Positions 1 through 8,218 of a stretch of DNA of 54,210 nucleotides are shown in pieces. Each line of letters opens with the position of its first letter. Position 1 is the first letter of the stretch. The position numbers and the translations under genes were made by a program. Under the pieces are notes generated by a model. It did no database searches. It saw only the letters and a program-made list of their open reading frames with translations, and was not told where the DNA came from. Origin of the DNA: Guptibacillus hwajinpoensis (GTDB lineage: Bacteria > Bacillota > Bacilli > Bacillales > Guptibacillaceae); assembly GCF_001039475.1 (NCBI RefSeq), contig NZ_LELK01000001.1, positions 1,873,350 to 1,927,559 on the forward strand, in the 5' to 3' direction.

Positions 1-480
1 GAAAGCGAGCGGAGCGGAAATTCACCCACTCTTACAGCAACAATGTATACGAAAGGAACCTTTCTAAAAGATCGTTGCTTTTGAAAAGATTTTAGTATAA
101 ACCACCACACTTCGCTAATTGAAGCGGGAGGATGCTCGACTCCTGCGGGATGAGCGGGACAGGTGAGACCCCGCAGGAGCGTTAGCGACGAGGAGGCTCA
201 AGTGTCCCGCCCCCCGGAAAGCGAGCATCCTGGAGCGGAAATTCACCCACTCTTACAGCAACAATGTATACGAAAGGAACCTTTCTAAAAGATCGTTGCT
301 TTTGAAAAGATTTTAGTATAAACCACCACACTTCGCTAATTGAAGCGGAAGGATGCTCGACTCCTGCGGGATGAGCGGGACAGGTGAGACCCCGCAGGAG
401 CGTTAGCGACGAGGAGGCTTACCGCCCGCCCCGCGGAAAGCGAGCATCCTGGAGCGGAAATTCACCCACACTTATACCAA
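1..480 (+). repeat. Two tandem copies of a GC-rich palindromic intergenic repeat
   Basis: The same block occurs twice, with GGAGCGGAAATTCACCCAC at about 11, 232 and 451, giving a period of 219-221 bases. Each unit has an outer inverted pair (GGATGCTCG and CGAGCATCC) enclosing an inner hairpin (CTCCTGCGGG and CCCGCAGGAG), joined by an AT-richer linker containing TTTCTAAAAGATCGTTGC. The first copy is cut by the window edge. Relatives lie at 4429, 5493, 45190 and 53791. No coding potential is seen. This looks like a non-autonomous, REP/MITE-like intergenic family; no transposase is present in the window. Confidence 0.85.
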
Positions 481-611
481 CAGGGTATAAGAAAAGAACT
501 TTTTTATCAAAACGACGTTCCTTAACAAAAACAGGAAAATATATACTTGTTATTTCATTCTGAATTGTTTTACTATTAAGTTATTATACTTTTTCTGTAA
601 AGGAGCCTTCT

Positions 612-941
612 ATGCTGTCAAAAGTGAAACAGGCCATATTTATGAGACGTTTAGAAAAAATGCTCTCAAACTATCAAATCAATGTGATGCATTATATTCC
701 CGGTCGGATTCGGATTTCATCACCCTACTGGACAGGAAACTCAAAGATCATTGAAACGTTAATGCCTATTCTTAAAATGGAAGATAAAATCCTCTCAGTT
801 CGACATACACCTGAAACCGGAACGCTTTTAGTGGAATACGACGCGACTCCAGATGTTCAATCAGCCCAAATTGAAGCGTGGTTCGAACTTGTTCAGAAAG
901 TTCATAACAACGTAATCACTAAAGAAGTGACTCACTTATGA
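612..941 (+). CDS. Small HMA-like domain protein with PGRIR motif
   Basis: A 109-residue protein, first gene of the five-gene ATPase cluster. AAAGGAG lies about 8 bases before the ATG. Residues about 25-95 read as one ferredoxin-like heavy-metal-associated (HMA) fold: HYIPGRIRIS, then a helix, then SVRHTPETGTLLVEYD. The Cys-x-x-Cys metal pair of classical HMA domains is absent; PGRIR occupies the start of the domain instead, as it does in the ATPase encoded two genes downstream. No signal peptide or membrane helix is seen, so it is probably cytoplasmic. It overlaps the next gene by 4 bases, which suggests coupled translation. A role as soluble regulator or partner of the ATPase is inferred; the ligand is unknown. 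Confidence 0.75.
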   Translation: MLSKVKQAIFMRRLEKMLSNYQINVMHYIPGRIRISSPYWTGNSKIIETLMPILKMEDKILSVRHTPETGTLLVEYDATPDVQSAQIEAWFELVQKVHNNVITKEVTHL

Positions 942-1468
942 TGCAATCACTTATCGGTTTAGGCGCGTCACTAATCGCTCCGACCCTAATGAAGAAATTA
1001 AAAGACCAGAAAGTTCAAGTTGTTCATGCGATGCCAGGTCGCGTTCGATTGCAAAGTGATCACTGGAAAAACGAACAAATTGCACGTGCACTTGAGAGCG
1101 AATTCTCAACAATTCCACTCGTAAAAAATGTAAGCGCATCCGGAATAACAGGAAGCTTACTATTAGAATTTACTAGCGACCACCTTACACCCGAACAATT
1201 CGATGAAATCGTTCAGCTAGCGGTTACTACTTCTACAGAATGCTATCGCTACATAGATTCTAAGATGAAGAAGTCGATGAAAAAAAGCGTACATTCCGTT
1301 GATACGATGATAAAGAAGCAAACAGGCGGAAATGCCGATATTGAATCCTTATTAGTACTTGGACTGGTGTTTAAAGGCGCGACGGGGTTTACGACTAATC
1401 CAGCATTTGCAGGTAGTTTATTGTATTGGGCATATACGCTACTGACAAGGGAGGATGGCAGATCGTGA
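938..1468 (+). CDS. HMA-like protein with short C-terminal membrane hairpin
   Basis: A 176-residue protein. A PGRVR-type HMA-like domain (VVHAMPGRVRLQ, about residues 28-95) again lacks a CxxC pair. A Lys-rich linker follows (MKKSMKKSVHS), then a hydrophobic C-terminus (about residues 132-170) able to form one or two helices. Its start, GNADIESLLVLGLVFKGATG, resembles the membrane segment NADTLSSAAIIASLLKGNP of the ATPase next door. It therefore looks like a shortened copy of the ATPase N-terminal portion (HMA plus a helical hairpin). It overlaps its upstream neighbour by 4 bases (ATGA) and its downstream neighbour by 4 bases (GTGA). The function is unknown; an accessory role for the ATPase is inferred. 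Confidence 0.72.
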   Translation: MMQSLIGLGASLIAPTLMKKLKDQKVQVVHAMPGRVRLQSDHWKNEQIARALESEFSTIPLVKNVSASGITGSLLLEFTSDHLTPEQFDEIVQLAVTTSTECYRYIDSKMKKSMKKSVHSVDTMIKKQTGGNADIESLLVLGLVFKGATGFTTNPAFAGSLLYWAYTLLTREDGRS

Positions 1469-3594
1469 ATACCTTAATCAGGATAAGGCACCAGTTGCCT
1501 GGTCGAACCAGGCTCTCTCTTCAAAATGAATGGAATCCAGGTACAATCGAATCCATTGTTCGGTCCTATCCAGGGGTATTCTCTGCCACCTACAACACTG
1601 AAACGAAATCAATCCTCATTCATCATGAGTACTTCATTCACGCTAGGCAACTCGTACAATATATTCACCATTTTCATCCCCCAAAAGAAAACAATTTCAG
1701 CTATAAACGGGAATTACTTTTTGGTGTATCAGCTCTAATCGTTGACCTTCTCATTCCCGCGAGAAGCTTACTCGGGTATAAACAGCTTCTACGACCAGGA
1801 GCCATTCTTAGTGTTTATGCTTCTAGAAACATCCTTCGTAATGGTGCTGGTACCCTTCTGCATGACAAAAAACCAAACGCTGATACATTAAGCTCTGCAG
1901 CTATTATCGCTTCTCTCTTGAAAGGTAATCCGCGTTCGGCCCTTGTCATTCTTTTTATGTCCACACTAAGTGAAATGATTACAGAGCTAACTGCGAATAA
2001 GACGAAAAACTACGTTAGAGATATGATGAACCTCGATATATCAACCGTTTGGAAAGTTGATCGTAATGGAGTTGAAAAGAAAGTTTCGATGCAAGAAATC
2101 AAACCTGGTGATGAAATTGTAGTATTTGAGGGAGAGAAGATTTGTGCGGACGGTACGATCACGAAAGGATCTGCAAGCGTTGATGAATCGTCAATAACAG
2201 GAGAGTACATTCCAAAAGATGTCCATCAGCAACATGAGGTTTATGCAGGTACAATCGTCACATCTGGTAACCTTCATATTCTTGTGGAGCAAGTAGGTAA
2301 TGAAACGGCCGTATCTCGCATCGTTAAGTTGATTGAAGATGCTCAGCAGAAAAAAGCTCCTATTCAATCTTACGCAGATCAATTATCAGAACGGCTGGTC
2401 CCTCTATCCTTTTTACTTGCAGGTGCAATTTTCCTTACTACAAGAAGCTGGGATCGTGTTTTAAATATGTTGGTAATTGACTTTGTTTGCGGAATTAAAT
2501 TATCAACAGCAACTGCGATTTCAGCCTCAATTGGTAAAGCAGCAAGAACTGGCGCCTTAATTAAGGGTGGCGAATACGTTGAGAAATTAGCTCAGTTAGA
2601 TACTATTATTCTAGATAAAACGGGGACGATTACAAAAGGAAAGCCCGTTGTGAAACAAATCATTCCATACACAGGGTTCTCAGAACGTGAAATCCTTCGC
2701 TATGTGGCTTCTGCAGAAGAACACTCATCTCACCCAATTGCAGAAGCAATGGTTAATTTAGCAAGAGAATGGAATCTGAATCTACCTGAACATAATCATG
2801 AGCAAATTGAACAAATTGTCGGCCATGGCGTCAAAGCAGTCATCGGAGAGAAAGAAGTTCTAGTTGGAAACCGACGTCTTCTACTAAAAGAAAAGGTTGA
2901 ACCTGCTGGATTAACGTTCATTAGTAAATTAGAAAATAGAAGCAATGCAGTATATGTGGCCATTGATGGGCATGTAGCTGGGATTATCGTAATTGAAGAT
3001 GCTATCCGCGATGGAATGAAAAGAACCATCAATCAACTCAGGCGTGAAGGCGTAGATGAAGTGGTCATGATTACCGGTGATAAACATCAAGTTGCACAGG
3101 AGGTCCATCAAGAGCTTCAACTTGATCGTTTCTATGCAGAAGTAATGCCCCATGAAAAAGCTAGATATGTAAGAGATTATAAGAATGCTGGTAATACCGT
3201 CATGATGGTAGGAGACGGCATCAACGATGCTCCTGCACTTGCTTATGCTGACGTTGGCGTCACGATGGGTGGTAAACGAACAGATATTGCAGTCGAAGCA
3301 AGCGACGTGGTTATCACTTCTGACAACCCGTTGCTGTTGGGTGAAATGGTGCAGCTTTCTAAAAGGACGATGAGCACGATTCAACAGAATTTCACAATTA
3401 CAATTGCCGTTAATAGTATTGCGATAATGCTAGGCGCATTTGGAGCAATTGCTCCTATTGTTGGTGCAGCTATTCATAATGCAGCTACAATAGGTGTTCT
3501 TTTGAATAGCACGAAATTATTGTTGAAGGAGGAGCGAGTGCAATGGAAGCAACCTTCGCAATTGCCCACGACATCCCTGGTCGAATCCGCCTGA
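1465..3594 (+). CDS. P1-type (heavy-metal-like) cation-transporting ATPase with atypical TM4 motif
   Basis: About 709 residues. The GTG at 1465 is chosen because AAGGGAGG lies about 10 bases before it and GTGA overlaps the previous stop; an in-frame ATG at 1426 has no such site. An N-terminal HMA-like domain carries QLPGRTRL without CxxC. Core P-type features are present: actuator SITGE (about 243-247), phosphorylation site DKTGT (about 384-388), SSHPIAEA (the HP motif of P1-type pumps) and hinge GDGINDAP. The fourth membrane helix reads DFVCGIKLSTATA, so the Cys-Pro-Cys of copper and zinc pumps is replaced by Cys-Gly-Ile. The substrate cannot be assigned; divalent metals such as manganese, iron or zinc are possible. 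Length and domain order are otherwise normal. Confidence 0.9.
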   Translation: MNTLIRIRHQLPGRTRLSLQNEWNPGTIESIVRSYPGVFSATYNTETKSILIHHEYFIHARQLVQYIHHFHPPKENNFSYKRELLFGVSALIVDLLIPARSLLGYKQLLRPGAILSVYASRNILRNGAGTLLHDKKPNADTLSSAAIIASLLKGNPRSALVILFMSTLSEMITELTANKTKNYVRDMMNLDISTVWKVDRNGVEKKVSMQEIKPGDEIVVFEGEKICADGTITKGSASVDESSITGEYIPKDVHQQHEVYAGTIVTSGNLHILVEQVGNETAVSRIVKLIEDAQQKKAPIQSYADQLSERLVPLSFLLAGAIFLTTRSWDRVLNMLVIDFVCGIKLSTATAISASIGKAARTGALIKGGEYVEKLAQLDTIILDKTGTITKGKPVVKQIIPYTGFSEREILRYVASAEEHSSHPIAEAMVNLAREWNLNLPEHNHEQIEQIVGHGVKAVIGEKEVLVGNRRLLLKEKVEPAGLTFISKLENRSNAVYVAIDGHVAGIIVIEDAIRDGMKRTINQLRREGVDEVVMITGDKHQVAQEVHQELQLDRFYAEVMPHEKARYVRDYKNAGNTVMMVGDGINDAPALAYADVGVTMGGKRTDIAVEASDVVITSDNPLLLGEMVQLSKRTMSTIQQNFTITIAVNSIAIMLGAFGAIAPIVGAAIHNAATIGVLLNSTKLLLKEERVQWKQPSQLPTTSLVESA

Positions 3595-4115
3595 TTATTC
3601 CTGCCTTAATTGATAAGAAGGAACATGAGCAAATTAGTCAGTTATTTTCTTCTATCAAAGGAATTGAAGAGGTACGAATCGAACCTTTAATACAATCGAT
3701 GGTTATATCTTACAACACAAGTATCATGAACAAGAAAATGATTCTACGTTTTATTAGCCTGTTCTTTAAGCAAACGATGTTTGATCCGTTAGATGATTTT
3801 ATGGTGACGATTACCCCAGCTCTTAGAAAGAACTTTCTACGATCGCTCGTAACAGGCTTTCTATTGCTTCTTGCCTATTTAAGGAAGTCGTCCGTTGCTA
3901 CACCTGGATTTCTCGATTATGCTGTCGTCATCTCCACTGCCTATACCGTACTTTCTCACGGACAGAATAAGCTTCGGCATCCTGATGTTATCACTGGGAT
4001 TGTCAGCATGCTTTCCTTAGGAACAGGTAACATTCTCCACGTAGCTACATTAACGTGGGCCGTGAACATTATCGAATTACTAAATGATATGAATAAAAGC
4101 AAAGCGCTTTTATAA
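3543..4115 (+). CDS. HMA-like domain plus ATPase-like membrane segment, lacking catalytic domains
   Basis: A 190-residue protein. The ATG follows GAAGGAGG and lies inside the last 52 bases of the ATPase gene in another frame. An N-terminal HMA-like domain (AHDIPGRIRLIIP, about 7-75) has no CxxC. Three or four hydrophobic segments follow (about 100-185). The stretch HPDVITGIVSMLSLGTGNIL aligns by eye with the first membrane helices of the neighbouring ATPase, but no actuator, phosphorylation or nucleotide-binding domain follows. The protein thus looks like the detached N-terminal membrane module of a P1-type pump. It could dimerise with or regulate the full-length pump; this is inference. Confidence 0.75.
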   Translation: MEATFAIAHDIPGRIRLIIPALIDKKEHEQISQLFSSIKGIEEVRIEPLIQSMVISYNTSIMNKKMILRFISLFFKQTMFDPLDDFMVTITPALRKNFLRSLVTGFLLLLAYLRKSSVATPGFLDYAVVISTAYTVLSHGQNKLRHPDVITGIVSMLSLGTGNILHVATLTWAVNIIELLNDMNKSKALL

Positions 4116-4143
4116 TAAATAAAAACTTCTAGGAGGAATTAAT

Positions 4144-4389
4144 ATGGTTATGAATAAAGATTTTGTAATGGGCTTCGTATCGGGTACTGTTGTAGGTGCT
4201 GTTGGTTATCGTATTTATGAACAAAATCAAGGTCAGCTGTCTCAATTAATTCAAAATCCGGTTTCAAACGGCATGCAATCTCTACAACAGGCTTTTCCAC
4301 AAAAGCAAGAGCTTACAGTAGAGGATTTAATTCTACAAAAAGAGCGTCTTGAAGATTTGATTGCTGAGAAGAAAGTAAACAATAGTTAA
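4144..4389 (+). CDS. Small single-pass membrane protein with glycine zipper
   Basis: An 81-residue protein with AGGAGG about 7 bases before the ATG. Residues about 5-25 (FVMGFVSGTVVGAVGYRIY) form one membrane helix with small residues every fourth position, the pattern used for helix packing. The rest is hydrophilic and ends in a predicted charged helix (LILQKERLEDLIAEKK). It is last in the ATPase operon, 28 bases after the preceding gene. It resembles YtxH-type small proteins only in outline. A role as a small subunit of the pump complex is plausible but unproven. Confidence 0.7.
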   Translation: MVMNKDFVMGFVSGTVVGAVGYRIYEQNQGQLSQLIQNPVSNGMQSLQQAFPQKQELTVEDLILQKERLEDLIAEKKVNNS

Positions 4390-4428
4390 TGTAATAACGT
4401 AATAACGCAGACTTTTGAAAGTTGTTGA

Positions 4429-4512
4429 TTTCCGCTCCAGTGGGGTCTCACCTGTCCCGCTAATCCCGCAGGAGTCGAGCACCTTCCGCTCCAATCTGCG
4501 AAGTGTGGTTAT
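4429..4512 (-). repeat. Partial copy of the palindromic repeat family
   Basis: TTCCGCTCCA, GGGGTCTCACCTGTCCCGCT and CCGCAGGAGTCGAGC are the reverse complement of the 5' half of the units at 1-480. The right arm is missing: TTCCGCTCCAGTGGGG joins the outer end directly to the centre, so this is an internally deleted copy in opposite orientation. Confidence 0.75.
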
Positions 4513-4619
4513 TTAAACAAAACCTCTTTCAAAATCAATAGCTGATTGGAATGACACAGTTCTAAATAGTAAACTTATCTACAAGACTTTCTTGAAGAAC
4601 CTGTTTCAAAAAAACGATT

Positions 4620-4656
4620 AAAAAGCCTACATTCACTATTGAATGTAGGCTTTTTG
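4620..4656. terminator. Bidirectional rho-independent terminator
   Basis: A 16-bp perfect stem (AAAAAGCCTACATTCA and TGAATGTAGGCTTTTT) with a CTAT loop and T-runs on both strands. It lies between the convergent ATPase operon and ycsI and can serve both. Confidence 0.9.
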
Positions 4657-4676
4657 TATATTGCTCTGCACTGGTT

Positions 4677-5435
4677 CTATTCTTTTTGATCAGTAATCAA
4701 CATATGGCCTGGTGCATGAGTGATCATGATTTCAGGTTTTGCATTCAATCCTACGTACTGTGGAGTTACACCACAGGCCCAAAATACAGGAATTCGTTCC
4801 TCTTCATTAAAAGGTGTGAATTCTCCGTAGTCGGGGTGTTCAAATGTGTGAATGCCAATTTCGGCAGGATCTCCGATGTGAACGGGTGCTCCATGCGCAT
4901 GTGGAAACATTGAGGTAATTCGAATGGTTTCTTCCAATTCCTCTTTCTTGATCGCACGCATACTCACGACCATATCTCCTTTAAAGCTACCCGCTTCCTC
5001 ACATGAAATAGATGTTTGATACATTGGAACAACCTTCTTCATTTCTTGATGAAGTAAACTGATTCCGGCTTCATTCAAGGCTTTCTCAAATGTGAAACTG
5101 CACCCTAACAGGAACGTTACAAACTCATCCTCCCACACGTCTGTTAAATCAAATGTTTCTCTCTCTAGAACTCCGTTTTTGTATATACGGTATTTAGGAA
5201 GATCTGTTCGAATATCTGCATCAGCAATCCTTGGAATCACTTGTCCCGCTTCAAGTACATCAACAACTGGACATGGCTTCGAATTACGGTGGCAGAATAA
5301 TAGAAACTCAAACGCGTATTTAGCTGGTAGCGAAATCATATTTGCTTGAAGATAACCATCGCATATTCCTGAAGTAGTTCCGTTCTCAACATTCTCCCTA
5401 TATTTAAGGCGCTGTTCTTTAGGATGCATCATCAT
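4677..5435 (-). CDS. ycsI: YcsI-family putative hydro-lyase (DUF1445)
   Basis: A 252-residue protein of the YcsI/DUF1445 family, which is related to mammalian D-glutamate cyclase. Recognisable stretches are NGTTSGICDGYLQANM near the start, FLLGCSFTFEKAL in the middle and FWACGVTPQYVGLNAKPEI near the end. In B. subtilis ycsI belongs to the ycsFGI-kip cluster, and the same gene company is present here. If it interconverts 5-oxoproline and glutamate-type compounds, it would fit the adjacent oxoprolinase; this is inference. A deleted repeat sits in the 230-base gap upstream, so it may have its own promoter or be read through from pxpC. Confidence 0.88.
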   Translation of the reverse strand: MMMHPKEQRLKYRENVENGTTSGICDGYLQANMISLPAKYAFEFLLFCHRNSKPCPVVDVLEAGQVIPRIADADIRTDLPKYRIYKNGVLERETFDLTDVWEDEFVTFLLGCSFTFEKALNEAGISLLHQEMKKVVPMYQTSISCEEAGSFKGDMVVSMRAIKKEELEETIRITSMFPHAHGAPVHIGDPAEIGIHTFEHPDYGEFTPFNEEERIPVFWACGVTPQYVGLNAKPEIMITHAPGHMLITDQKE

Positions 5436-5492
5436 CTCTCCTCTTTACTAATTCCTCTTTTCGTAGACATTTTTGCTATAAGCGAGGGTTAC

Positions 5493-5617
5493 TTTCCGCT
5501 CCAGGACGCTCGCTTTCCGCGGGGCGGGCGGTGAGCCTCCTTCCGCTCCAATTAGCGAAGTGTGGCTTTTTATATAAGAAATTCTTTCAAAAGCAACAAT
5601 CTTTTAGAAAAGAGCCT
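5493..5617 (-). repeat. Internally deleted copy of the palindromic repeat
   Basis: Reverse-oriented copy: TTCCGCTCCAGGACGCTCG, TTTCCGCGGGGCGGGCGGTGA and TTCCGCTCCAATTAGCGAAG, then the AT-rich linker AAAGCAACAATCTTTTAGAAA. The central hairpin (CTCCTGCGGG...) is absent. It occupies most of the gap between pxpC and ycsI. Confidence 0.8.
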
Positions 5618-5665
5618 TACTAATTCATGAATTTTTAGGTAGTTGATTGCTACAACTCCCCTTCA

Positions 5666-6619
5666 CTAACGTAGACTAGAAACCTTTTCTAACGTGCGAA
5701 TCAATCGATCATTGTTTTCGTATATGTCTTGAGATTCTTCTACAGATACTTCTCGGAAGTGAATTTTGCAACCTGGCATCGCCTGCGCGAGGTAAGGAAT
5801 ATCACCTGAAATAACCGTCGCGATTCTCGTATATCCTCCCGTGGTCTGACGATCAGCCATCAGAATAATCGGCTGCCCATTTGCCGGAACTTGAATCCCA
5901 CCAAGCGGAATCGCTTCTGATATGATGTCAGCAGAGGTTGTGTGTTCTAATGTAGGTCCCTTTAACCGAAAGCCCATTCGATCTGACTGTGGGGTTACTT
6001 CATACGTTGATGATAGAAACGTATGAACGGCTTCATCTGAAAACGCACGATGATGAGGACCTAACACAACGCGAATCTCCATTTCGTTTGAATACGTTGG
6101 AACCTTGTCTCGATGCAACGCACGTCCACTTTTCCCGTTTTCTTCGCGAGCTCCATAAAGCACATCCCCTTTTTCAAGGGCGCGTCCTTCTAGACCACCT
6201 ATGCCTGCTTTTAGATATGTGGATTTACTTTCCATCACAAAAGGAAGATCGAATCCTCCGGCTACACTGATGTAGGAGCGAGCGCCTTCAAGAGGCTGGC
6301 CGAATTCAAGTGTATCTCCCTCTTTTACTTCTAAACTTTTCCACATTGGTGCTTTCTCACCATTCACCTTTGGCGAGAGGTTACCTCCACAAATCGCGAT
6401 AATGACGTCTTTCATAATCGCTAGTTTGGGTCCCATCACTGTTACTTCAATAACCGCTTCATTCCTCGGATTTCCTACTAGAAAATTAGCGATGTTCATA
6501 GAGAACGAATCCATTGCACCTGAAACAACGATGCCATATTGCTGATACCCTACTCGTCCACAATCTTGTATCGTCGTTAAAAGACCTGGTTTTGTAACTT
6601 TGAAAATCGCATTACTCAT
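5666..6619 (-). CDS. pxpC: 5-oxoprolinase subunit PxpC (biotin-dependent carboxyltransferase-like, KipA)
   Basis: A 317-residue protein of the KipA/allophanate-hydrolase-subunit-2 family. The start FKVTKPGLLTTIQDCGRVGY is typical, followed by GAMDSFSMNIANFLVGN and, near the end, IPLGGIQVPANGQPIILMAD and TTGGYTRIATVI. Together with PxpA and PxpB it forms the ATP-dependent prokaryotic oxoprolinase that opens 5-oxoproline to glutamate in the cytoplasm. It overlaps the end of pxpA by 8 bases, so translation is probably coupled. In B. subtilis the same subunit was first described as KipA, counteracting the KinA inhibitor KipI; no KinA link is visible here. Confidence 0.93.
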   Translation of the reverse strand: MSNAIFKVTKPGLLTTIQDCGRVGYQQYGIVVSGAMDSFSMNIANFLVGNPRNEAVIEVTVMGPKLAIMKDVIIAICGGNLSPKVNGEKAPMWKSLEVKEGDTLEFGQPLEGARSYISVAGGFDLPFVMESKSTYLKAGIGGLEGRALEKGDVLYGAREENGKSGRALHRDKVPTYSNEMEIRVVLGPHHRAFSDEAVHTFLSSTYEVTPQSDRMGFRLKGPTLEHTTSADIISEAIPLGGIQVPANGQPIILMADRQTTGGYTRIATVISGDIPYLAQAMPGCKIHFREVSVEESQDIYENNDRLIRTLEKVSSLR

Positions 6620-7385
6620 TGCCTTTCACTCCAGCAGATTCAATATGAATCCCTTCTTCTTCTAAGCGGCGTCTTAATTGCTGTACAAAACGCAGTGCCT
6701 CAGGCTCGTCCCCATGAACGCATATCGTATCAGCATTGATTGAGATATCCTGTCCATCTACAGCCGTTACTTTTTGCTCGGTCACCATTCGAATGACGCG
6801 TTTAACTGCAGTATCAGCATCGTGAATCATGGCGTTCGGTTCTGACCTTGGCGTTAACGTCCCATCTGGTTGATACGTACGATCTGCAAATACTTCCTCT
6901 GCAACAGTTAAACCAACTTCTTTACCCGCACGAACAAGTTCACTTCCAGCTAATCCATATAAAACAAGATCTGGATTCACAGAATAGATAGCGCTTGCAA
7001 TCGCTTTGGCAATTGGATAATCTTTCGCAGCTCGATTATAAAGAGCACCATGTGGCTTTACGTGCTGCACACGTGCTTGGTGCACATTCGCGATACCCTG
7101 AATAGCTCCAACTTGATAAGCAACTAGGTTAAATACCTCATCAGGAGAAAGGTTCATATCACGACGGCCGAAGCCTCCTAAATCAGGAAATCCTGGATGT
7201 GCACCAATTCCAACTCCAAGTGAATGAGCTAATTTCACTGTTTTCATCATGACATTATGGTCACCAGCATGATACCCACAAGCGATATTAGCAGATGAAA
7301 TAAACTCAAGTACGTTCTCATCGTTTCCAATTGTGTAGGCACCAAAACTTTCACCAAGGTCACTATTTAAATCAACTGACTTCAT
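6612..7385 (-). CDS. pxpA: 5-oxoprolinase subunit PxpA (LamB/YcsF family)
   Basis: A 257-residue LamB/YcsF protein. Family signatures: VDLNSDLGESFGAYTIGNDE at the N-terminus, ANIACGYHAGDH (about 33-44), GIGAHPGFPDLGGFGRR (about 59-75), VKPHGALYN (about 108-116) and ADTICVHGD near the C-terminus. PxpA is the subunit with the polysaccharide-deacetylase-like barrel in the PxpABC oxoprolinase. It starts 2 bases after the pxpB stop and overlaps pxpC by 8 bases, so the three subunit genes form one translational unit. Length is normal. Confidence 0.95.
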   Translation of the reverse strand: MKSVDLNSDLGESFGAYTIGNDENVLEFISSANIACGYHAGDHNVMMKTVKLAHSLGVGIGAHPGFPDLGGFGRRDMNLSPDEVFNLVAYQVGAIQGIANVHQARVQHVKPHGALYNRAAKDYPIAKAIASAIYSVNPDLVLYGLAGSELVRAGKEVGLTVAEEVFADRTYQPDGTLTPRSEPNAMIHDADTAVKRVIRMVTEQKVTAVDGQDISINADTICVHGDEPEALRFVQQLRRRLEEEGIHIESAGVKGNE

Positions 7386-7387
7386 CT

Positions 7388-8116
7388 CTATCCCACCTTT
7401 TTCTCCTCTGTTTGTACAACGTACTCTCCACGTTTAATCGCAGAATCGATTTCTGTATATTCCTCTTTACTAATCGACACAAATCGTAAATAGTGTCCTG
7501 ATTCTAGTAGAATTGGTTCTTCGCTTGAAGGATCATATAGTTTAACTGGTGTTCGACCAATGATTTGCCAGCCGCCTGGAGATTCGAGTGGGTATATTCC
7601 TGTTTGAGAGCCGGCAATACCAACTGATCCAGGAAGAATCTCCGCACGTGGATCAACGCGTCTTGGCGTTGCAATCTCCTCTGGCATTCCTCCTAAATAA
7701 GGGAAGCCAGGTACAAAGCCCATCATGTAGATAAGGTAATCCTTGTTAGCATGAACGTTAACCACTTCTTCCTCACTCATACCGTTTGATTCTGCCACAA
7801 ACGAAAGATCTGAGTCTTCATCACCATAATAAGTTGGGATGATATAAACAAGAGAAGCAGACGCTGCTTCTCTTCCATGCTGTTGGTCATTTATCGCTTC
7901 AAGCTTTTCTTGTAGTAGTCGGTACGAAATTTTGTTTGGAACATAATAAATCGTTAACGTTGTGTAAGCCGGAACCCATTCCACTACACCGTCAATCGGA
8001 TGATCCGATAGTTCTTCCGCAAACATTCTTATCTTCTGATTCGTTTCTTCTGAAATCTCGGTACCGAATACAAGTTGGATTCCTGTATCACCGAGTGGAT
8101 GATAATCAAGATTCAC
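7388..8116 (-). CDS. pxpB: 5-oxoprolinase subunit PxpB (KipI family)
   Basis: About 242 residues, starting at GTG 8116. The upstream in-frame ATG (8134) reads through TTAGGAGGAACAT, which is itself the ribosome-binding site, so the GTG seven bases after AGGAGG is preferred. The protein has the KipI/allophanate-hydrolase-subunit-1 layout: an N-terminal domain (YHPLGDTGIQLVFG...), then a cyclophilin-like C-terminal domain with GFVPGFPYLGGMP, RVDPRAEILPGSVGIAG and ESPGGWQIIGRTP. It is the PxpB partner of PxpC. Next upstream in the same direction is the YcsG-like transporter. The KipI role as KinA inhibitor in B. subtilis may or may not hold here. Confidence 0.93.
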   Translation of the reverse strand: MNLDYHPLGDTGIQLVFGTEISEETNQKIRMFAEELSDHPIDGVVEWVPAYTTLTIYYVPNKISYRLLQEKLEAINDQQHGREAASASLVYIIPTYYGDEDSDLSFVAESNGMSEEEVVNVHANKDYLIYMMGFVPGFPYLGGMPEEIATPRRVDPRAEILPGSVGIAGSQTGIYPLESPGGWQIIGRTPVKLYDPSSEEPILLESGHYLRFVSISKEEYTEIDSAIKRGEYVVQTEEKKVG

Positions 8117-8195
8117 ACATGTTCCTCCTAACATATAAGAAAAGTTCTTTTAGTATCCTTTATTGCTTTAAGAGGAGTAGTTGATTTACACTCCT

Positions 8196-8218
8196 ACCCG
8201 CTTTCCAGGGCGGACGGT
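8196..8218 (-). repeat. Possible decayed remnant of the palindromic repeat
   Basis: CGCTTTCCAGGGCGGACGGTTT resembles CGCTTTCCGCGGGGCGGGCGGT of the repeat core. The match is short and imperfect. It sits directly downstream of the transporter stop, inside the oxoprolinase operon. Confidence 0.35.

Noticed and set aside
1-480. Tandem repeats as a CRISPR array
   Set aside because: The period is about 220 bases, the whole unit is repeated including its linker, there are no unique spacers and no cas genes.
2929-3384. A 151-codon open frame on the minus strand inside the ATPase gene
   Set aside because: It is antisense to the conserved hinge and membrane region of the ATPase, has no ribosome-binding site and no recognisable protein features.
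7388-8116. Annotating the KipI-like protein as a sporulation kinase inhibitor
   Set aside because: The full PxpABC set is present and contiguous, so the oxoprolinase role is better supported; KinA inhibition is known only for B. subtilis KipI.
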